A stretch of DNA of 64,000 bases from Rhodobacteraceae bacterium HLUCCO18 (GCA_001314805.1 LJSY01000018.1:1-64000), one strand, 5' to 3'. Positions 10,383 to 19,167 are shown, counted from the first letter of the stretch. Notes: generated from the sequence alone by a model not told the origin. Numbers and translations are program-made.

Positions 10383-10967
10383 CTAGCGCTTGCCGCAGGT
10401 GATCAGCTGCATCTCGTAGGTGACGGCACGCTCGGCCACACTGTCGGCCACGCGCAGAAGCCACGGCTTGGCATTGTAGCTGCCCCGGCGATAGCCCGCA
10501 TGCCCCTCGTGATAGGCGAGGTACTGGTTGCGCGCGTCGTTCAGGGGGATGCCGTTCCGCTCGGCGCTGAGCGTCATGTACCAGCCCATGAAATCGGATG
10601 CGTCGCGGATATCCGTGCGCCGCGCCAGACGGTTGCCGGTATCCTGCCGGTATTCCGCCCATGTGCCGTCCAGCGCCTGACTGTAGCCGTAGGCCGAGCT
10701 CATGCGGCCCATCGGGATGATGCCCAACGCATAGACATGCGGCGGCCGCGCATTGCCGACAAAGCGACTTTCCTGGTGGAAGGTGGCCATCTGCACGGGA
10801 ACCGGAACGCCCCAGCGGCGTTCGGTCTGTTCCATAGCCCTGAAATACTGCGGCCTCTCATTGGCCAGAAGACACGCGTTGTCCAGATTGCGCGGGGCGC
10901 TGAAGCTGCCGCCGCCACACGCGGCGAGGAATCCGGCCGCGATGACAAGGAGGAAATAGGGTTTCAT
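10383..10967 (-). CDS. SLT-domain lytic transglycosylase, lipoprotein
   Basis: 194 residues. The signal sequence ends in a lipobox (AAGFLAAC, lipidated Cys17), so the protein is likely outer-membrane anchored. The catalytic domain begins at about residue 40 with the acid Glu66 in ATFHQESRF. The segments SSAYGYSQALDGTW and NQYLAYHEGHAGYRRGSY are typical of SLT family 1 enzymes that cleave peptidoglycan to anhydro-muropeptides. The products would be relevant to the amgK-murU recycling genes at 26-28 kb, which is inference. It is divergent from hspQ, with a 250 bp intergenic region between starts. Confidence 0.85.
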   Translation of the reverse strand: MKPYFLLVIAAGFLAACGGGSFSAPRNLDNACLLANERPQYFRAMEQTERRWGVPVPVQMATFHQESRFVGNARPPHVYALGIIPMGRMSSAYGYSQALDGTWAEYRQDTGNRLARRTDIRDASDFMGWYMTLSAERNGIPLNDARNQYLAYHEGHAGYRRGSYNAKPWLLRVADSVAERAVTYEMQLITCGKR

Positions 10968-11217
10968 TTTTTCTGCCTGCTCGATGGCCGTTTTCGGCCT
11001 TGCGAACAGTATACGCCAGAAAACGCCTCAAGAAAACCTGCCTGCGGGCACGGGTGACCTTTCCCCTCGAAATCGTGATCGCATGGCTGCGGACCCAGCT
11101 GCACATCCTTGCGGCAGATCGACTGTCGGCCCTGTTTCCACAGTCTGTTTCCCGCGAATCGCAGTGCTGTCCATGGACAAGAACCCCACGCGGACGTTAG
11201 CAGTGACTGAGGGGCTT

Positions 11218-11550
11218 ATGATAATGTTGAAGACTCACGCGAAATACAATCTCGGTCAGGTGGTGCGCCACAAGAAGCACCCGTTCCGCGGTGTCGTGTT
11301 CGACATCGACGCGGAGTTCTCGAACACCGACGAATGGTATGACGCGATCCCGGAGGGTGCACGCCCGCGCAAGGGTCAGCCGTTCTACCATCTCCTCGCC
11401 GAGAACGACCACACATATTACGTGGCCTATGTCTCGGAACAGAATCTGATCCCCGACGAAACCGGGGAGCCGGTGGATCATCCGGATCTGGGCGATCTCT
11501 TCGGAGAGTTCTGCGAAGGTCGCTATCCGCTGGAATTCCAGCTCAACTAG
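11218..11550 (+). CDS. hspQ: heat shock protein HspQ
   Basis: 110-residue homologue of HspQ, the hemimethylated-DNA-binding YccV-like fold that in E. coli modulates DnaA and acts as a Lon specificity factor. Signature stretches are YNLGQVVRHKKHPFRGVVFD, PFYHLLAENDHTYYVAYVSEQNL and the acidic tail before FQLN. ATG codons at 11218 and 11224 are both in frame; 11218 has GAGGGG at ideal spacing, and the frame is open but unconvincing further upstream. A classical heat-shock promoter was looked for and not clearly seen. It is convergent with the gamma-glutamyltransferase gene. Confidence 0.93.
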   Translation: MIMLKTHAKYNLGQVVRHKKHPFRGVVFDIDAEFSNTDEWYDAIPEGARPRKGQPFYHLLAENDHTYYVAYVSEQNLIPDETGEPVDHPDLGDLFGEFCEGRYPLEFQLN

Positions 11551-11587
11551 GTTCTGACGCGAGACTGGCCGCCAGACCGCAGCGCCC

Positions 11588-13168
11588 TCAGTAACCGAGG
11601 GCGCAGCCGTCCTTGCGCGGGTCCGATCCGCCTTCCAGCACACCATGGTCATGGATACGGATCGCCTGGGCGCCGCCGATCCCGGTCTCCGGGACCACGA
11701 CGTCGTGCCCCATCTCCGCCAGGTCCCGGCGCACGGTGTCCGAGTAGCCCTTTTCCACCTTCATCGGCCCGTATTCGGTGAAGCAGCGCGGCGCGTCGAT
11801 CGCCGCCTGCGGGTCGAGCCCGAAATCGACGATATTGGTGACCATCCGCGCGTGGCCGGTGGACTGGTACTGCCCGCCCATGACGCCGAAGGGCATGACG
11901 ACCTTGCCGTTCTGGCGCAGCATCGCGGGGATGATCGTGTGCATCGGCCGCTTGCCGCCGCCCGCCTCGTTCGGGTGCCCCTCGTCGAGGCGGAACCCCG
12001 CGCCGCGATTGTGGAACAGGATGCCGAACCTGTCCGACGCCACGCCCGAGCCGAAATCCTTGAAGATCGAATAGATGATCGACACCGCCATGCGGTCGCG
12101 ATCCACCACCGTCAGATACACGGTTTCCTTGTGCGGGCTTTCGGTGGGATGCGGCGGGCAGGGCATGGCACGTGTCGGGTCGATCCGTGCGGCCAGCGCC
12201 TTGCCGGTGGCGGGGTCCAGCATCTCCTGCAAGCCCGTGACGTGGTCGGCATCGCCCATGATCCGGTCCCGCGTGGCATAGGCGAGCTTGGTCGCCTCGG
12301 CCTCGATATGGGCGCGGAGCGTGGCCCAGGGGTCCATCGCGGCGATGTCGAACTCCGCCAGGATGTGGTTCAGCAGGATCGCCGTTGCGCCCTGACCGTT
12401 CGGCGGATGCTCCACCAGTTCGACGCCCTTGTAAAAACCGCTGACGGGCGTGGTGTAGTCCGGCCGGTTTCCCGCGAAATCATCCGCCGTGTGCACGCCA
12501 CCGATGGCCTGCAGCGATGCGACCATGTCCTCTGCCACCTCGCCCTCGTAGAAGCCGGCGCGCCCCTCGGCCGCGATCTTGCGCAGCACCTCGGCCTGGC
12601 GCGGCTGTCGGAACAGCTGACCCGGGCAGGGAGGTTCGCCGTCGATCAGGTAGTAGTCGCGCGCCCGCCCGCCGAGATTGCCGTGGTGGTTCTTCCAGTC
12701 GAAGGCGGCGCGCGGCGCGACCGGAACGCCGGCCTCGGCATAGTGGATGACAGGCGCGAGCACCGCGTCGAGGCCCAGTTTCCCGTGATCCTCCGACAGG
12801 CGGCAGAACGCGTCCACCGCACCCGGTACCGTGACGGGTTCGGGCGCGCCGAAAAGCGGCATGTGGCTATGGCCGGCAGCCCGCATCCCGGCCGCGGACA
12901 GCGCGGCAGGCGCGCGCCCCGATCCGTTGAGCGCGATGATCTCCTCGCTTCCGGCGGGCTTGATCAACGCGAAGCAATCGCCGCCGATCCCGGTCATCGC
13001 GGGTTCGCAAAGGCCCAGCAGAACGCTTCCCGCAATCGCGGCGTCCACGGCATTGCCGCCCGCCTGAAGGATATCGACCGCGACTTTCGCCGCCAAAGGG
13101 TGCGACGTCGCGCACATGCCGTTCTCCGCGTAGAGCGCGGACCGGCCCGGATGATGGAAATCGCGCAT
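11588..13168 (-). CDS. ggt: gamma-glutamyltransferase family protein
   Basis: 526-residue Ntn-hydrolase of the gamma-glutamyltranspeptidase family, YwrD-like in lacking any signal peptide. The N-terminal part has SHPLAAKVAVDILQAGGNA and AMTGIGGDCFAL. The candidate self-cleavage nucleophile is the Thr in HKETVYLTVVD, aligning with the TTHYSVVD Thr of E. coli GGT. The small subunit would then run from this Thr through GGGKRPMHTIIPAM to the C-terminus. The family transfers or hydrolyses gamma-glutamyl groups, classically of glutathione. Absence of an export signal suggests a cytoplasmic role and an uncertain substrate. It is alone, convergent with hspQ. Confidence 0.87.
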   Translation of the reverse strand: MRDFHHPGRSALYAENGMCATSHPLAAKVAVDILQAGGNAVDAAIAGSVLLGLCEPAMTGIGGDCFALIKPAGSEEIIALNGSGRAPAALSAAGMRAAGHSHMPLFGAPEPVTVPGAVDAFCRLSEDHGKLGLDAVLAPVIHYAEAGVPVAPRAAFDWKNHHGNLGGRARDYYLIDGEPPCPGQLFRQPRQAEVLRKIAAEGRAGFYEGEVAEDMVASLQAIGGVHTADDFAGNRPDYTTPVSGFYKGVELVEHPPNGQGATAILLNHILAEFDIAAMDPWATLRAHIEAEATKLAYATRDRIMGDADHVTGLQEMLDPATGKALAARIDPTRAMPCPPHPTESPHKETVYLTVVDRDRMAVSIIYSIFKDFGSGVASDRFGILFHNRGAGFRLDEGHPNEAGGGKRPMHTIIPAMLRQNGKVVMPFGVMGGQYQSTGHARMVTNIVDFGLDPQAAIDAPRCFTEYGPMKVEKGYSDTVRRDLAEMGHDVVVPETGIGGAQAIRIHDHGVLEGGSDPRKDGCALGY

Positions 13169-13475
13169 TCTGTCCCTCCGCTCGGATACCCGACGCGCAA
13201 ACTACGGGTCCTGACGCCGACGGCAAGGGCGTGTTTCACGGTCGTGTTGGGAAGGGGCTGGGGCAAAGACCTCGACGTCGCGCACTGGGTGGGGGCTTGA
13301 TACACGCGACGCCGAGGGAAGCCTCTGCAGCTACGCCAACAGATATCGCAACGATTCGCGGCGGAGATTGGTGCGCAATATGGCATTTCCTTGTTCTGCC
13401 GGCAGAAATTGGCGGAAGGGTCTGTCCCCCAGGGCCGCCATCGTTGCGGCTGTGCCGTGGGGCGGTCGCCATCGG
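13169..13475. other. 307 bp intergenic region, no gene seen
   Basis: Lies between the start of the gamma-glutamyltransferase gene and the end of the RsbW-like gene, both on the minus strand. It must hold the transferase promoter, but I see no clear -35/-10 pair, strong hairpin or conserved operator. Short open frames on both strands look random. Confidence 0.6.
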
Positions 13476-13934
13476 TCAGGAGATCGTGAAGCAAAGCCGG
13501 TTCCAGCCGCCACGCCGGTGGTAGGTCAGATCGTCGGTCAGGCGGCGCAGCAGGGCCCAGCCGAACCCCCCCTCGGGCCATTTCTCGTGGGCGACCGGGT
13601 CCGTGGCGGGCAGGCTGCCCCCGGGCAGGGTGTCCCCGGGCAGCGGCGTGCCCCGATCCTCGATCCGGCAGCGCAGGCAAAGGGCGCTCGCCTCGAGATC
13701 GACCAGCACCGGAAGGCCGCTTCGACCCCCATAGGCATGTTCCTCGATGTTGTTGAGCGCTTCGGCCAGCGCGATGGTCGCGTCCTCCACCTTGTCGGAG
13801 GGAAGGCCCTGCAGCGCCAGGAACGCCGCCACGTCCCGCAAGATGCCCCGGACCGCACCGTTTCCCGAGGAGAAGCGCAGCACCGCACGCCCCTCGGACG
13901 GGGTTTCCATGGCGTATACGTTGTCCCCGGTCAC
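13476..13934 (-). CDS. anti-sigma-factor-type serine kinase / ATP-binding protein (RsbW-like)
   Basis: 152 residues forming a minimal GHKL ATPase of the RsbW/SpoIIAB type. The N box is ALAEALNNIEEHAYGG, the G1 box RIEDRGTPL and the G2 box EGGFGWALLRRL. No histidine-kinase dimerisation domain is present. Family members bind a sigma factor or other target and phosphorylate a STAS antagonist. The GTG at 13934 leaves a 7 bp gap to the upstream STAS gene; an ATG at 13910 is the alternative start. The STAS-kinase pairing makes a partner-switch module likely. No sigma factor or PP2C phosphatase gene is visible nearby, so its target is unknown. Confidence 0.85.
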   Translation of the reverse strand: MTGDNVYAMETPSEGRAVLRFSSGNGAVRGILRDVAAFLALQGLPSDKVEDATIALAEALNNIEEHAYGGRSGLPVLVDLEASALCLRCRIEDRGTPLPGDTLPGGSLPATDPVAHEKWPEGGFGWALLRRLTDDLTYHRRGGWNRLCFTIS

Positions 13935-13941
13935 CGCGGTC

Positions 13942-14328
13942 CTAGGCCCTTTGCCTGTCGTTCATGTCCGAAAGGAAGGCTTCCGCGTCCGCGTAGATGG
14001 GAAAGACCCGGTCCATATGCGTCAGGCGCAGAACCTTTTCGACGGCGGGCTGGAGGCCGGCAAGGGCAAGGCTGTGGTGCTTGCCCAGCAGCTTGCGCGC
14101 GGCGACGACGGCGCCAAGCCCGCTGGAATCGAGAAACTCCACCTCCGTCAGATCCAGCAGGACGGTCCTGTCGGCCGCAGATCCGGGCGGACCCGGCGCG
14201 TCGCGATCCAGCTGTCCGGTGATGTCCGAGAAACGATCCTTGAACTGGATTGCGACGGCGGCATCGATCCGCTGCACATGCGCGCGTACGACGCCCACGC
14301 CGTCGACGGTTTCAAACGACAAGTTCAC
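13942..14328 (-). CDS. STAS-domain anti-sigma-factor antagonist (RsbV/SpoIIAA-like)
   Basis: 128 residues of STAS fold. The phospho-acceptor motif is EFLDSSGLGAVVAARKLL, where the first Ser after Asp is the usual kinase target. A short Pro/Gly-rich insert (about 43-53) precedes it. In known systems the unphosphorylated form captures the RsbW-like kinase and frees its partner. The start is GTG (complement of 14326-14328). It is the first gene of a two-gene operon with the RsbW-like kinase and is divergent from the thiolase gene with about 90 bp between starts. The regulated process cannot be inferred from this window. Confidence 0.87.
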   Translation of the reverse strand: MNLSFETVDGVGVVRAHVQRIDAAVAIQFKDRFSDITGQLDRDAPGPPGSAADRTVLLDLTEVEFLDSSGLGAVVAARKLLGKHHSLALAGLQPAVEKVLRLTHMDRVFPIYADAEAFLSDMNDRQRA

Positions 14329-14420
14329 GACTGCACTCCGACCATTTGCTCTGCTATCAGGTTAGACGCCGAGTCTTTCCAATTCGTGGACGCAAGCAGG
14401 GCCAGAGGGAGGTGCAGATC

Positions 14421-15593
14421 ATGGAGACAGTCGTCATCGCGGGGGCCTCTCGCACGCCCATGGGCGGCTTCCAGGGAGACCTGTCGCCCCTCAGCGCCGC
14501 GGAGCTCGGCGGCGCCGCGATATCCGCCGCGCTCGACGGCGCCGGCACGCCTTCCGTTGACGAGGTCCTGATGGGTTGCGTCCTGCCTGCAGGCCAGGGA
14601 CAGGCCCCCGCGCGGCAGGCGGGTTTCCTTGCCGGCCTTGGCGATGACGTCCCGGCCACGACGCTCAACAAGATGTGCGGCTCGGGCATGAAGGCGGCGA
14701 TGATCGCCTGGGACAGGCTGGCTCTGGGTCAGGCCGACGTGATCGTGGCAGGCGGCATGGAAAGCATGACGAACGCCCCCTACCTGCTGCCCTCCATGCG
14801 CGGCGGCGCACGGATCGGGCATCAGAAGACCTACGATCACATGTTTCTCGACGGGCTCGAGGACGCCTACGACAAGGGTCGCCTGATGGGCACCTTCGCC
14901 GAGGATTGCGCCGAGGCGTTCCAGTTCACCCGCGACCAGCAGGATGACTACGCGCTGGGCTCGCTCTCCAACGCGCTGGCCGCAATCGAAAGCGGCGCCT
15001 TCGCGGCCGAGGTGGCACCCGTCACGGTCCGCTCCCGCAAGGGCGAGGCGCGGATCGACACCGACGAGCAACCCGGAAAGGCGCGCCCCGAAAAGATCCC
15101 GCAGCTCAAGCCCGCCTTCCGCGAGGGCGGCACGGTCACGGCGGCCAATTCATCGTCGATCTCGGATGGCGCGGCAGCACTCGTCCTCGCCCGCGCCGGG
15201 GCCGCCGACGCGCAGGGCCTCGACATCCGCGCCCGCATCCTCGGCCATGCCTCCCATGCGCAGGCCCCGTCGCAGTTTCCGACCGCCCCGGTCCCGGCCG
15301 CGCGCAAGCTTCTGGATCGCATCGGCTGGACCATCGACGATGTCGACCTCTGGGAGGTCAACGAGGCCTTCGCCGTCGTCCCCATGGCCTTCATGCGCGA
15401 ACTGGGCGTGCCCCGTGAGAAGATGAACGTGAATGGCGGCGCCTGCGCGCTGGGCCACCCGATCGGCGCGTCCGGCGCGCGGATCATGGTGACGCTGCTC
15501 CACGCGCTCGAGGCGCGCGGCCTGAGCCGCGGTGTCGCGGCCATCTGCATCGGCGGCGGCGAAGGCACCGCCATCGCCATCGAGCGGACCTGA
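14421..15593 (+). CDS. acetyl-CoA C-acetyltransferase (thiolase)
   Basis: 390-residue thiolase. The acyl-accepting Cys86 lies in TLNKMCGSGM, the His motif in WEVNEAFAVVPM, and the second catalytic Cys region in ICIGGGEG after NVNGGACALGHPIGASGAR. The length and glycine-rich end match biosynthetic or short-chain thiolases that interconvert two acetyl-CoA and acetoacetyl-CoA. A role in polyhydroxybutyrate, ketone or ethylmalonyl-CoA metabolism is possible but there is no phaB or partner gene next to it. The ATG at 14421 has AGAGGGAGG upstream. The stop is immediately followed by repeat copy B. Confidence 0.92.
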   Translation: METVVIAGASRTPMGGFQGDLSPLSAAELGGAAISAALDGAGTPSVDEVLMGCVLPAGQGQAPARQAGFLAGLGDDVPATTLNKMCGSGMKAAMIAWDRLALGQADVIVAGGMESMTNAPYLLPSMRGGARIGHQKTYDHMFLDGLEDAYDKGRLMGTFAEDCAEAFQFTRDQQDDYALGSLSNALAAIESGAFAAEVAPVTVRSRKGEARIDTDEQPGKARPEKIPQLKPAFREGGTVTAANSSSISDGAAALVLARAGAADAQGLDIRARILGHASHAQAPSQFPTAPVPAARKLLDRIGWTIDDVDLWEVNEAFAVVPMAFMRELGVPREKMNVNGGACALGHPIGASGARIMVTLLHALEARGLSRGVAAICIGGGEGTAIAIERT

Positions 15594-15594
15594 T

Positions 15595-15624
15595 CCCTTC
15601 ATCTTTCCAAAAATACGCAATCCG
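15595..15624 (-). repeat. intergenic repeat, copy B
   Basis: Exact 30 bp reverse-complement match of 2819-2848, starting 2 bp after the thiolase stop and ending 21 bp before the next start. Its position suggests a transcript-end or processing element, though no T-tract hairpin adjoins it here. Confidence 0.7.
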
Positions 15625-15645
15625 CCACCAGCCAAAGGCGCATCC

Positions 15646-16146
15646 ATGCAGGTCGACTACCCCACGCTCGCCAAGACCATCGCCGCGCTGACGGAGGGCG
15701 AAACCGACGCCGTCGCCCTCATGGCCACGCTCGCCTGCGAGATCCATCACGCCGACGACCGGTTCGACTGGACAGGCTTCTATCGCGTCACGGAACCGGG
15801 ACTGCTCAAGATCGGGCCCTACCAGGGCGGGCATGGCTGTCTCGTGATCCCCTTCGACCGGGGTGTCTGCGGCGCCGCCGCGCGGACCGGAGAGACGCAG
15901 CTCGTCCCGGACGTGGACGCCTTCCCCGGCCATATCGCCTGCGCCTCCTCGACCCGGTCGGAACTGGTGATCCCGGTGCGGGACGGGTCCGGCGCGGTGA
16001 TCGCGGTGCTCGATATCGACAGCGACCGGCCCGATGCCTTCACGCGGGAAGATGCAAGGCAGCTCGAGGCGATTCTCCAGGCGACCTTCGCGGCTCAGCC
16101 CGTCAGCGCCGAGACATGGCCCTCGCGGATCACGCCCGGGTCATAG
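15646..16146 (+). CDS. msrC: free methionine-(R)-sulfoxide reductase (GAF-domain fRMsr)
   Basis: 166-residue single GAF domain. It reduces free Met-(R)-sulfoxide rather than protein-bound residues. The three redox cysteines are at 65, 75 and 99 (GGHGCLVIPF, RGVCGAA, HIACASSTRSE). Their spacing of 10 and 24 matches Cys84, Cys94 and Cys118 of E. coli fRMsr as I remember them, which separates this from signalling GAF domains. The ATG at 15646 follows the intergenic repeat; the frame upstream is read through from the thiolase region and is not coding. The last 52 bp overlap the convergent HD-domain gene. Confidence 0.9.
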   Translation: MQVDYPTLAKTIAALTEGETDAVALMATLACEIHHADDRFDWTGFYRVTEPGLLKIGPYQGGHGCLVIPFDRGVCGAAARTGETQLVPDVDAFPGHIACASSTRSELVIPVRDGSGAVIAVLDIDSDRPDAFTREDARQLEAILQATFAAQPVSAETWPSRITPGS

Positions 16147-16694
16147 GCCTTGCGGCCGAAGACCTCGCGTACCATCGGCTCGAAATGCTCAAGCGGCCGG
16201 CTGTCGTAATCCGGGTCGAAGCTCGACTGGTCCCAGCGTTCGCAGAACTCCGCGCAGCTGTCGAAACAGGGATGGTCGCGGAACCTGTCGCGCGCGTTGC
16301 GGTCCCAGCCATAATGATGCGCGTAGTAGAGCATCTGGAAGATCCCGTGATGCTCCACCACCCATGCCACGTCCCAGCGCACGAAGGGGCGGAGGACTTC
16401 CGCCGACATCCGGTCATGGTTCTGCGGCGCCAGCCCGTCGCCGATGTCGTGCAGCAGGGCCGCCACGATCCAGTCGATATCCGCGCCGTCCCGTTCCGCC
16501 CGCGTGGCCGATTGCAGCCCGTGTTCCGCCCGCGTGATCCGGTAGCCTTCCAGCGTCACAAGCTCCTGCCGCCGAAGCTCCTCCAGCACGCGATCGGCGG
16601 TCAGAGCAAGGAACGGCTTCTCCAGCTGATGGAGCAGCTCGTACTCCTCCTTAGTGCCGTCCTTCATCTGGGTGAAACTGACCGTCTCGCTCAT
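16095..16694 (-). CDS. HD-domain protein, candidate PhnZ/MIOX-like diiron oxygenase
   Basis: 199 residues usually annotated as a predicted HD phosphohydrolase. Metal-ligand candidates are His58 (AEHGLQSA), His82-Asp83 (LLHDIGD), His93, His116 (VVEHHGIFQ) and an Asp near 155-160 (WDQSSFDPDY). The 24-residue spacing between the first His and the HD pair, and the EHxLQ context, recall PhnZ/TmpB mixed-valent diiron oxygenases more than phosphohydrolases; this is from memory and needs alignment. The ATG whose complement is 16692-16694 was chosen because a longer upstream frame is antisense to panE. It is convergent with msrC, overlapping by 52 bp, and lies downstream of panE. Confidence 0.75.
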   Translation of the reverse strand: MSETVSFTQMKDGTKEEYELLHQLEKPFLALTADRVLEELRRQELVTLEGYRITRAEHGLQSATRAERDGADIDWIVAALLHDIGDGLAPQNHDRMSAEVLRPFVRWDVAWVVEHHGIFQMLYYAHHYGWDRNARDRFRDHPCFDSCAEFCERWDQSSFDPDYDSRPLEHFEPMVREVFGRKAYDPGVIREGHVSALTG

Positions 16695-16780
16695 GGTGTG
16701 GTCCCCGGGCCGTGTTGATGCTTGGGGCAGTCTAACACGTTCAGGCCCCATGTCGCCCCGCCGGGCGGCGCGCGACGGTC

Positions 16781-17785
16781 TCAGGTCGCCGCGATGTCGA
16801 TCGCCGCGCCAGCCTGCCAACGCGCGAACTCGGCATCCAGACCGGCGAGACTCAGCGCGCCGGGTCCAGCGCCATGCGCCGCGATCACGGCCATCAGGTC
16901 GGTCAGGAACGCGTTCAGCGGCGCCTCCATCCCGTGCATCCGCGCCAGCCACGCGATTTCCCCGTTGAGATAATCGGTCTCCACGCGTCCGGTGCTGCGA
17001 ACGAGGCTCTGCGACGTGGACCCGCCGAAGCGTTCCTCGCCGGGGATCTCGCCCATCTGCATCAGCTCCTTCCGGCGGGGCATGTCCATGCCAACATCGT
17101 CCCACGCCAGACCGGCGGCCCCAAGCACGCCCTCCGCCTCGGCCCGGACCTTTTCGGGCCAGTCGCCGCGTTCCGTGCCGCGCCCCAGCGAAGCCTCCAG
17201 CGCGTTGCCGAGGTTCAGCAGAAGCTTGCCGCGCTTGCTTGCCATCACGTCATCATGGACGAAGCCCGCCATGCCGCTTTCGCCGAAGGCCCGGGCCAGC
17301 GCCGCATCGGCCGCATCGTGACCGGACGGAAAGCGCCCGATATCGAACAGTCCCAGTTTCGGTGTGCCGTGACAGACGACGACGCCCGGCACGGTATAGG
17401 TGGCCGGCATCATCACCGTGACGCCATGCACGTTCGAAAACAGGCGCAGCGCCATCGGCTCGTTCGCGATGCCGTTCTGAAGGCAGAAGATCGGCTGCTC
17501 CCGCACGCCCGCTGCGCGCAGCGCCCGCAACGCATCGCCCGTGTCCTGCGATTTCATCGTCAGGCAGATCATGTCGTCCGGCCGGAAATCGATCTCGTCC
17601 GGATGGCCCACGACCGGCACCCGCACGGTCACGTCACCGCCCGGGTGGCGCAGTGTCATCGGTGCGTCTTTCAGCGCCTCCAGCATCCCGCCCCGGGCGA
17701 TGCCCAGAACGTCGCGGCCGGCCTCGGCCAGCGCGGCGGCGATCGTGCCGCCGACCGCGCCGATACCGTGAACGATGATCCGCAT
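16781..17785 (-). CDS. panE: 2-dehydropantoate 2-reductase (ketopantoate reductase family)
   Basis: 334 residues. The N-terminal NADPH-binding motif is IIVHGIGAVGGTIAAALA. The middle region has LTMKSQDT and FCLQNGIANE, and the C-terminal helical domain has the catalytic Lys region KRGKLLLNLGNALEA and the RKELMQMGE segment. The reaction reduces ketopantoate to pantoate for coenzyme A synthesis. ApbA/PanE paralogues often have other 2-oxoacid substrates, so the exact role is open. Its ATG overlaps the ahcY stop by one base (TGATG), so the two genes form a coupled operon, an unusual functional pairing. Confidence 0.85.
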   Translation of the reverse strand: MRIIVHGIGAVGGTIAAALAEAGRDVLGIARGGMLEALKDAPMTLRHPGGDVTVRVPVVGHPDEIDFRPDDMICLTMKSQDTGDALRALRAAGVREQPIFCLQNGIANEPMALRLFSNVHGVTVMMPATYTVPGVVVCHGTPKLGLFDIGRFPSGHDAADAALARAFGESGMAGFVHDDVMASKRGKLLLNLGNALEASLGRGTERGDWPEKVRAEAEGVLGAAGLAWDDVGMDMPRRKELMQMGEIPGEERFGGSTSQSLVRSTGRVETDYLNGEIAWLARMHGMEAPLNAFLTDLMAVIAAHGAGPGALSLAGLDAEFARWQAGAAIDIAAT

Positions 17786-19167
17786 CAGTAGCGGTAGTGT
17801 TCAGGCTTGAACGGCCCGTCCTGCGGCACGCCGATATAGTCGGCCTGTTCCTTGTCGAGCGGCGTCAGCTTGGCGCCGATCTTGGCCAGATGCAGCCGCG
17901 CCACCTTTTCGTCGAGCTTCTTGGGCAGGACGTAGACCTTGTTCTCGTACTGCTCGCCCTTGGACCAGAGCTCGATCTGCGCCAGCACCTGATTGGTGAA
18001 GGAGGCCGACATCACGAAGGACGGATGCCCCGTGGCGTTGCCGAGGTTCAGCAAACGCCCCTCGGACAGAAGGATGATCCGGTTGCCCGAGGGCATCTCG
18101 ATCATGTCCACCTGTTCCTTGATGTTGGTCCACTTGTGGTTCTTCAGCGCGGCGACCTGGATCTCGTTGTCGAAATGGCCGATGTTGCCGACGATCGCCA
18201 TGTCCTTCATCTCGCGCATGTGCTCGATGCGGATCACGTCCTTGTTGCCGGTCGTGGTGATGAAGATGTCCGCGTCGAGGTTTTCCTCCAGCAGCACCAC
18301 CTCGAACCCGTCCATCGCCGCCTGCAGCGCGCAGATCGGATCGGCCTCGGTCACCTTGACGCGCGCACCCGCGCCGCGGAGCGACGCGGCCGACCCCTTG
18401 CCCACGTCGCCATAGCCGCAGACCACCGCGACCTTGCCGGCCATCATCGTGTCGGTGGCCCGCCGGATACCGTCCACGAGGCTTTCCTTGCAGCCGTACT
18501 TGTTGTCGAACTTCGACTTGGTGACGCTGTCGTTCACATTGATCGCCGGGAAGGGCAGCTGACCATCGCGCATCAGCTGGTACAGGCGGTTCACACCGGT
18601 CGTCGTCTCTTCCGACACGCCCTTGATCTGCGCCTTGATCCTGGTGAACCAGCCGGGGCTTTCGGCCATCCGCTTCTGGATCTGCGCCTTGATGACCTCC
18701 TCTTCCTCGGATTGCGGGACGGGGATGATCTCCTCGCCCGCTTCGGCCCGTGCGCCCAGCAGGACGTAAAGCGTCGCGTCGCCCCCATCGTCGAGGATCA
18801 TGTTCGGTCCGTCGGCGAACATGAAGGACTTGTCGAGGTAATCCCAATGCTCTTCCAGCGTCTGGCCCTTGATGGCGAAGACGGGGATGCCGGCCTTGGC
18901 GATGGCGGCGGCCGCGTGATCCTGCGTCGAGAAGATGTTGCACGACGCCCAGCGCACATCCGCGCCCAGCGCGGCGAGCGTCTCGATCAGCACCGCCGTC
19001 TGGATCGTCATGTGCAGGGAACCGACGATGCGCGCGCCCGTCAGCGGCTTCTCCGCGCCATATTCCTCACGGAGCGCCATCAGACCCGGCATTTCGGTTT
19101 CGGCGATGTCGAGTTCCTTACGGCCGAACTCGGCAAGTGAGATGTCTTTGACGATATAATCGGTCAC
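17785..19167 (-). CDS. ahcY: adenosylhomocysteinase
   Basis: 460-residue NAD-dependent enzyme hydrolysing S-adenosylhomocysteine to adenosine and homocysteine, keeping methylation reactions running. Family blocks in order: [51 protein letters not shown], the NAD-binding [17 protein letters not shown], and the C-terminal [15 protein letters not shown] ending in KPEHYRY. It includes the extra segment common in proteobacterial enzymes. The start is a GTG (complement of 19165-19167); the frame is open upstream but that part lacks similarity. No SAH riboswitch pattern could be recognised in the leader. It forms an operon with panE. Confidence 0.96.
   Translation of the reverse strand: MTDYIVKDISLAEFGRKELDIAETEMPGLMALREEYGAEKPLTGARIVGSLHMTIQTAVLIETLAALGADVRWASCNIFSTQDHAAAAIAKAGIPVFAIKGQTLEEHWDYLDKSFMFADGPNMILDDGGDATLYVLLGARAEAGEEIIPVPQSEEEEVIKAQIQKRMAESPGWFTRIKAQIKGVSEETTTGVNRLYQLMRDGQLPFPAINVNDSVTKSKFDNKYGCKESLVDGIRRATDTMMAGKVAVVCGYGDVGKGSAASLRGAGARVKVTEADPICALQAAMDGFEVVLLEENLDADIFITTTGNKDVIRIEHMREMKDMAIVGNIGHFDNEIQVAALKNHKWTNIKEQVDMIEMPSGNRIILLSEGRLLNLGNATGHPSFVMSASFTNQVLAQIELWSKGEQYENKVYVLPKKLDEKVARLHLAKIGAKLTPLDKEQADYIGVPQDGPFKPEHYRY

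Noticed and set aside
10968-11217. Sigma-32 heat-shock promoter before hspQ
   Set aside because: CTTGCGAA- and CTCGAAA-like words occur but no properly spaced -10 partner was found.
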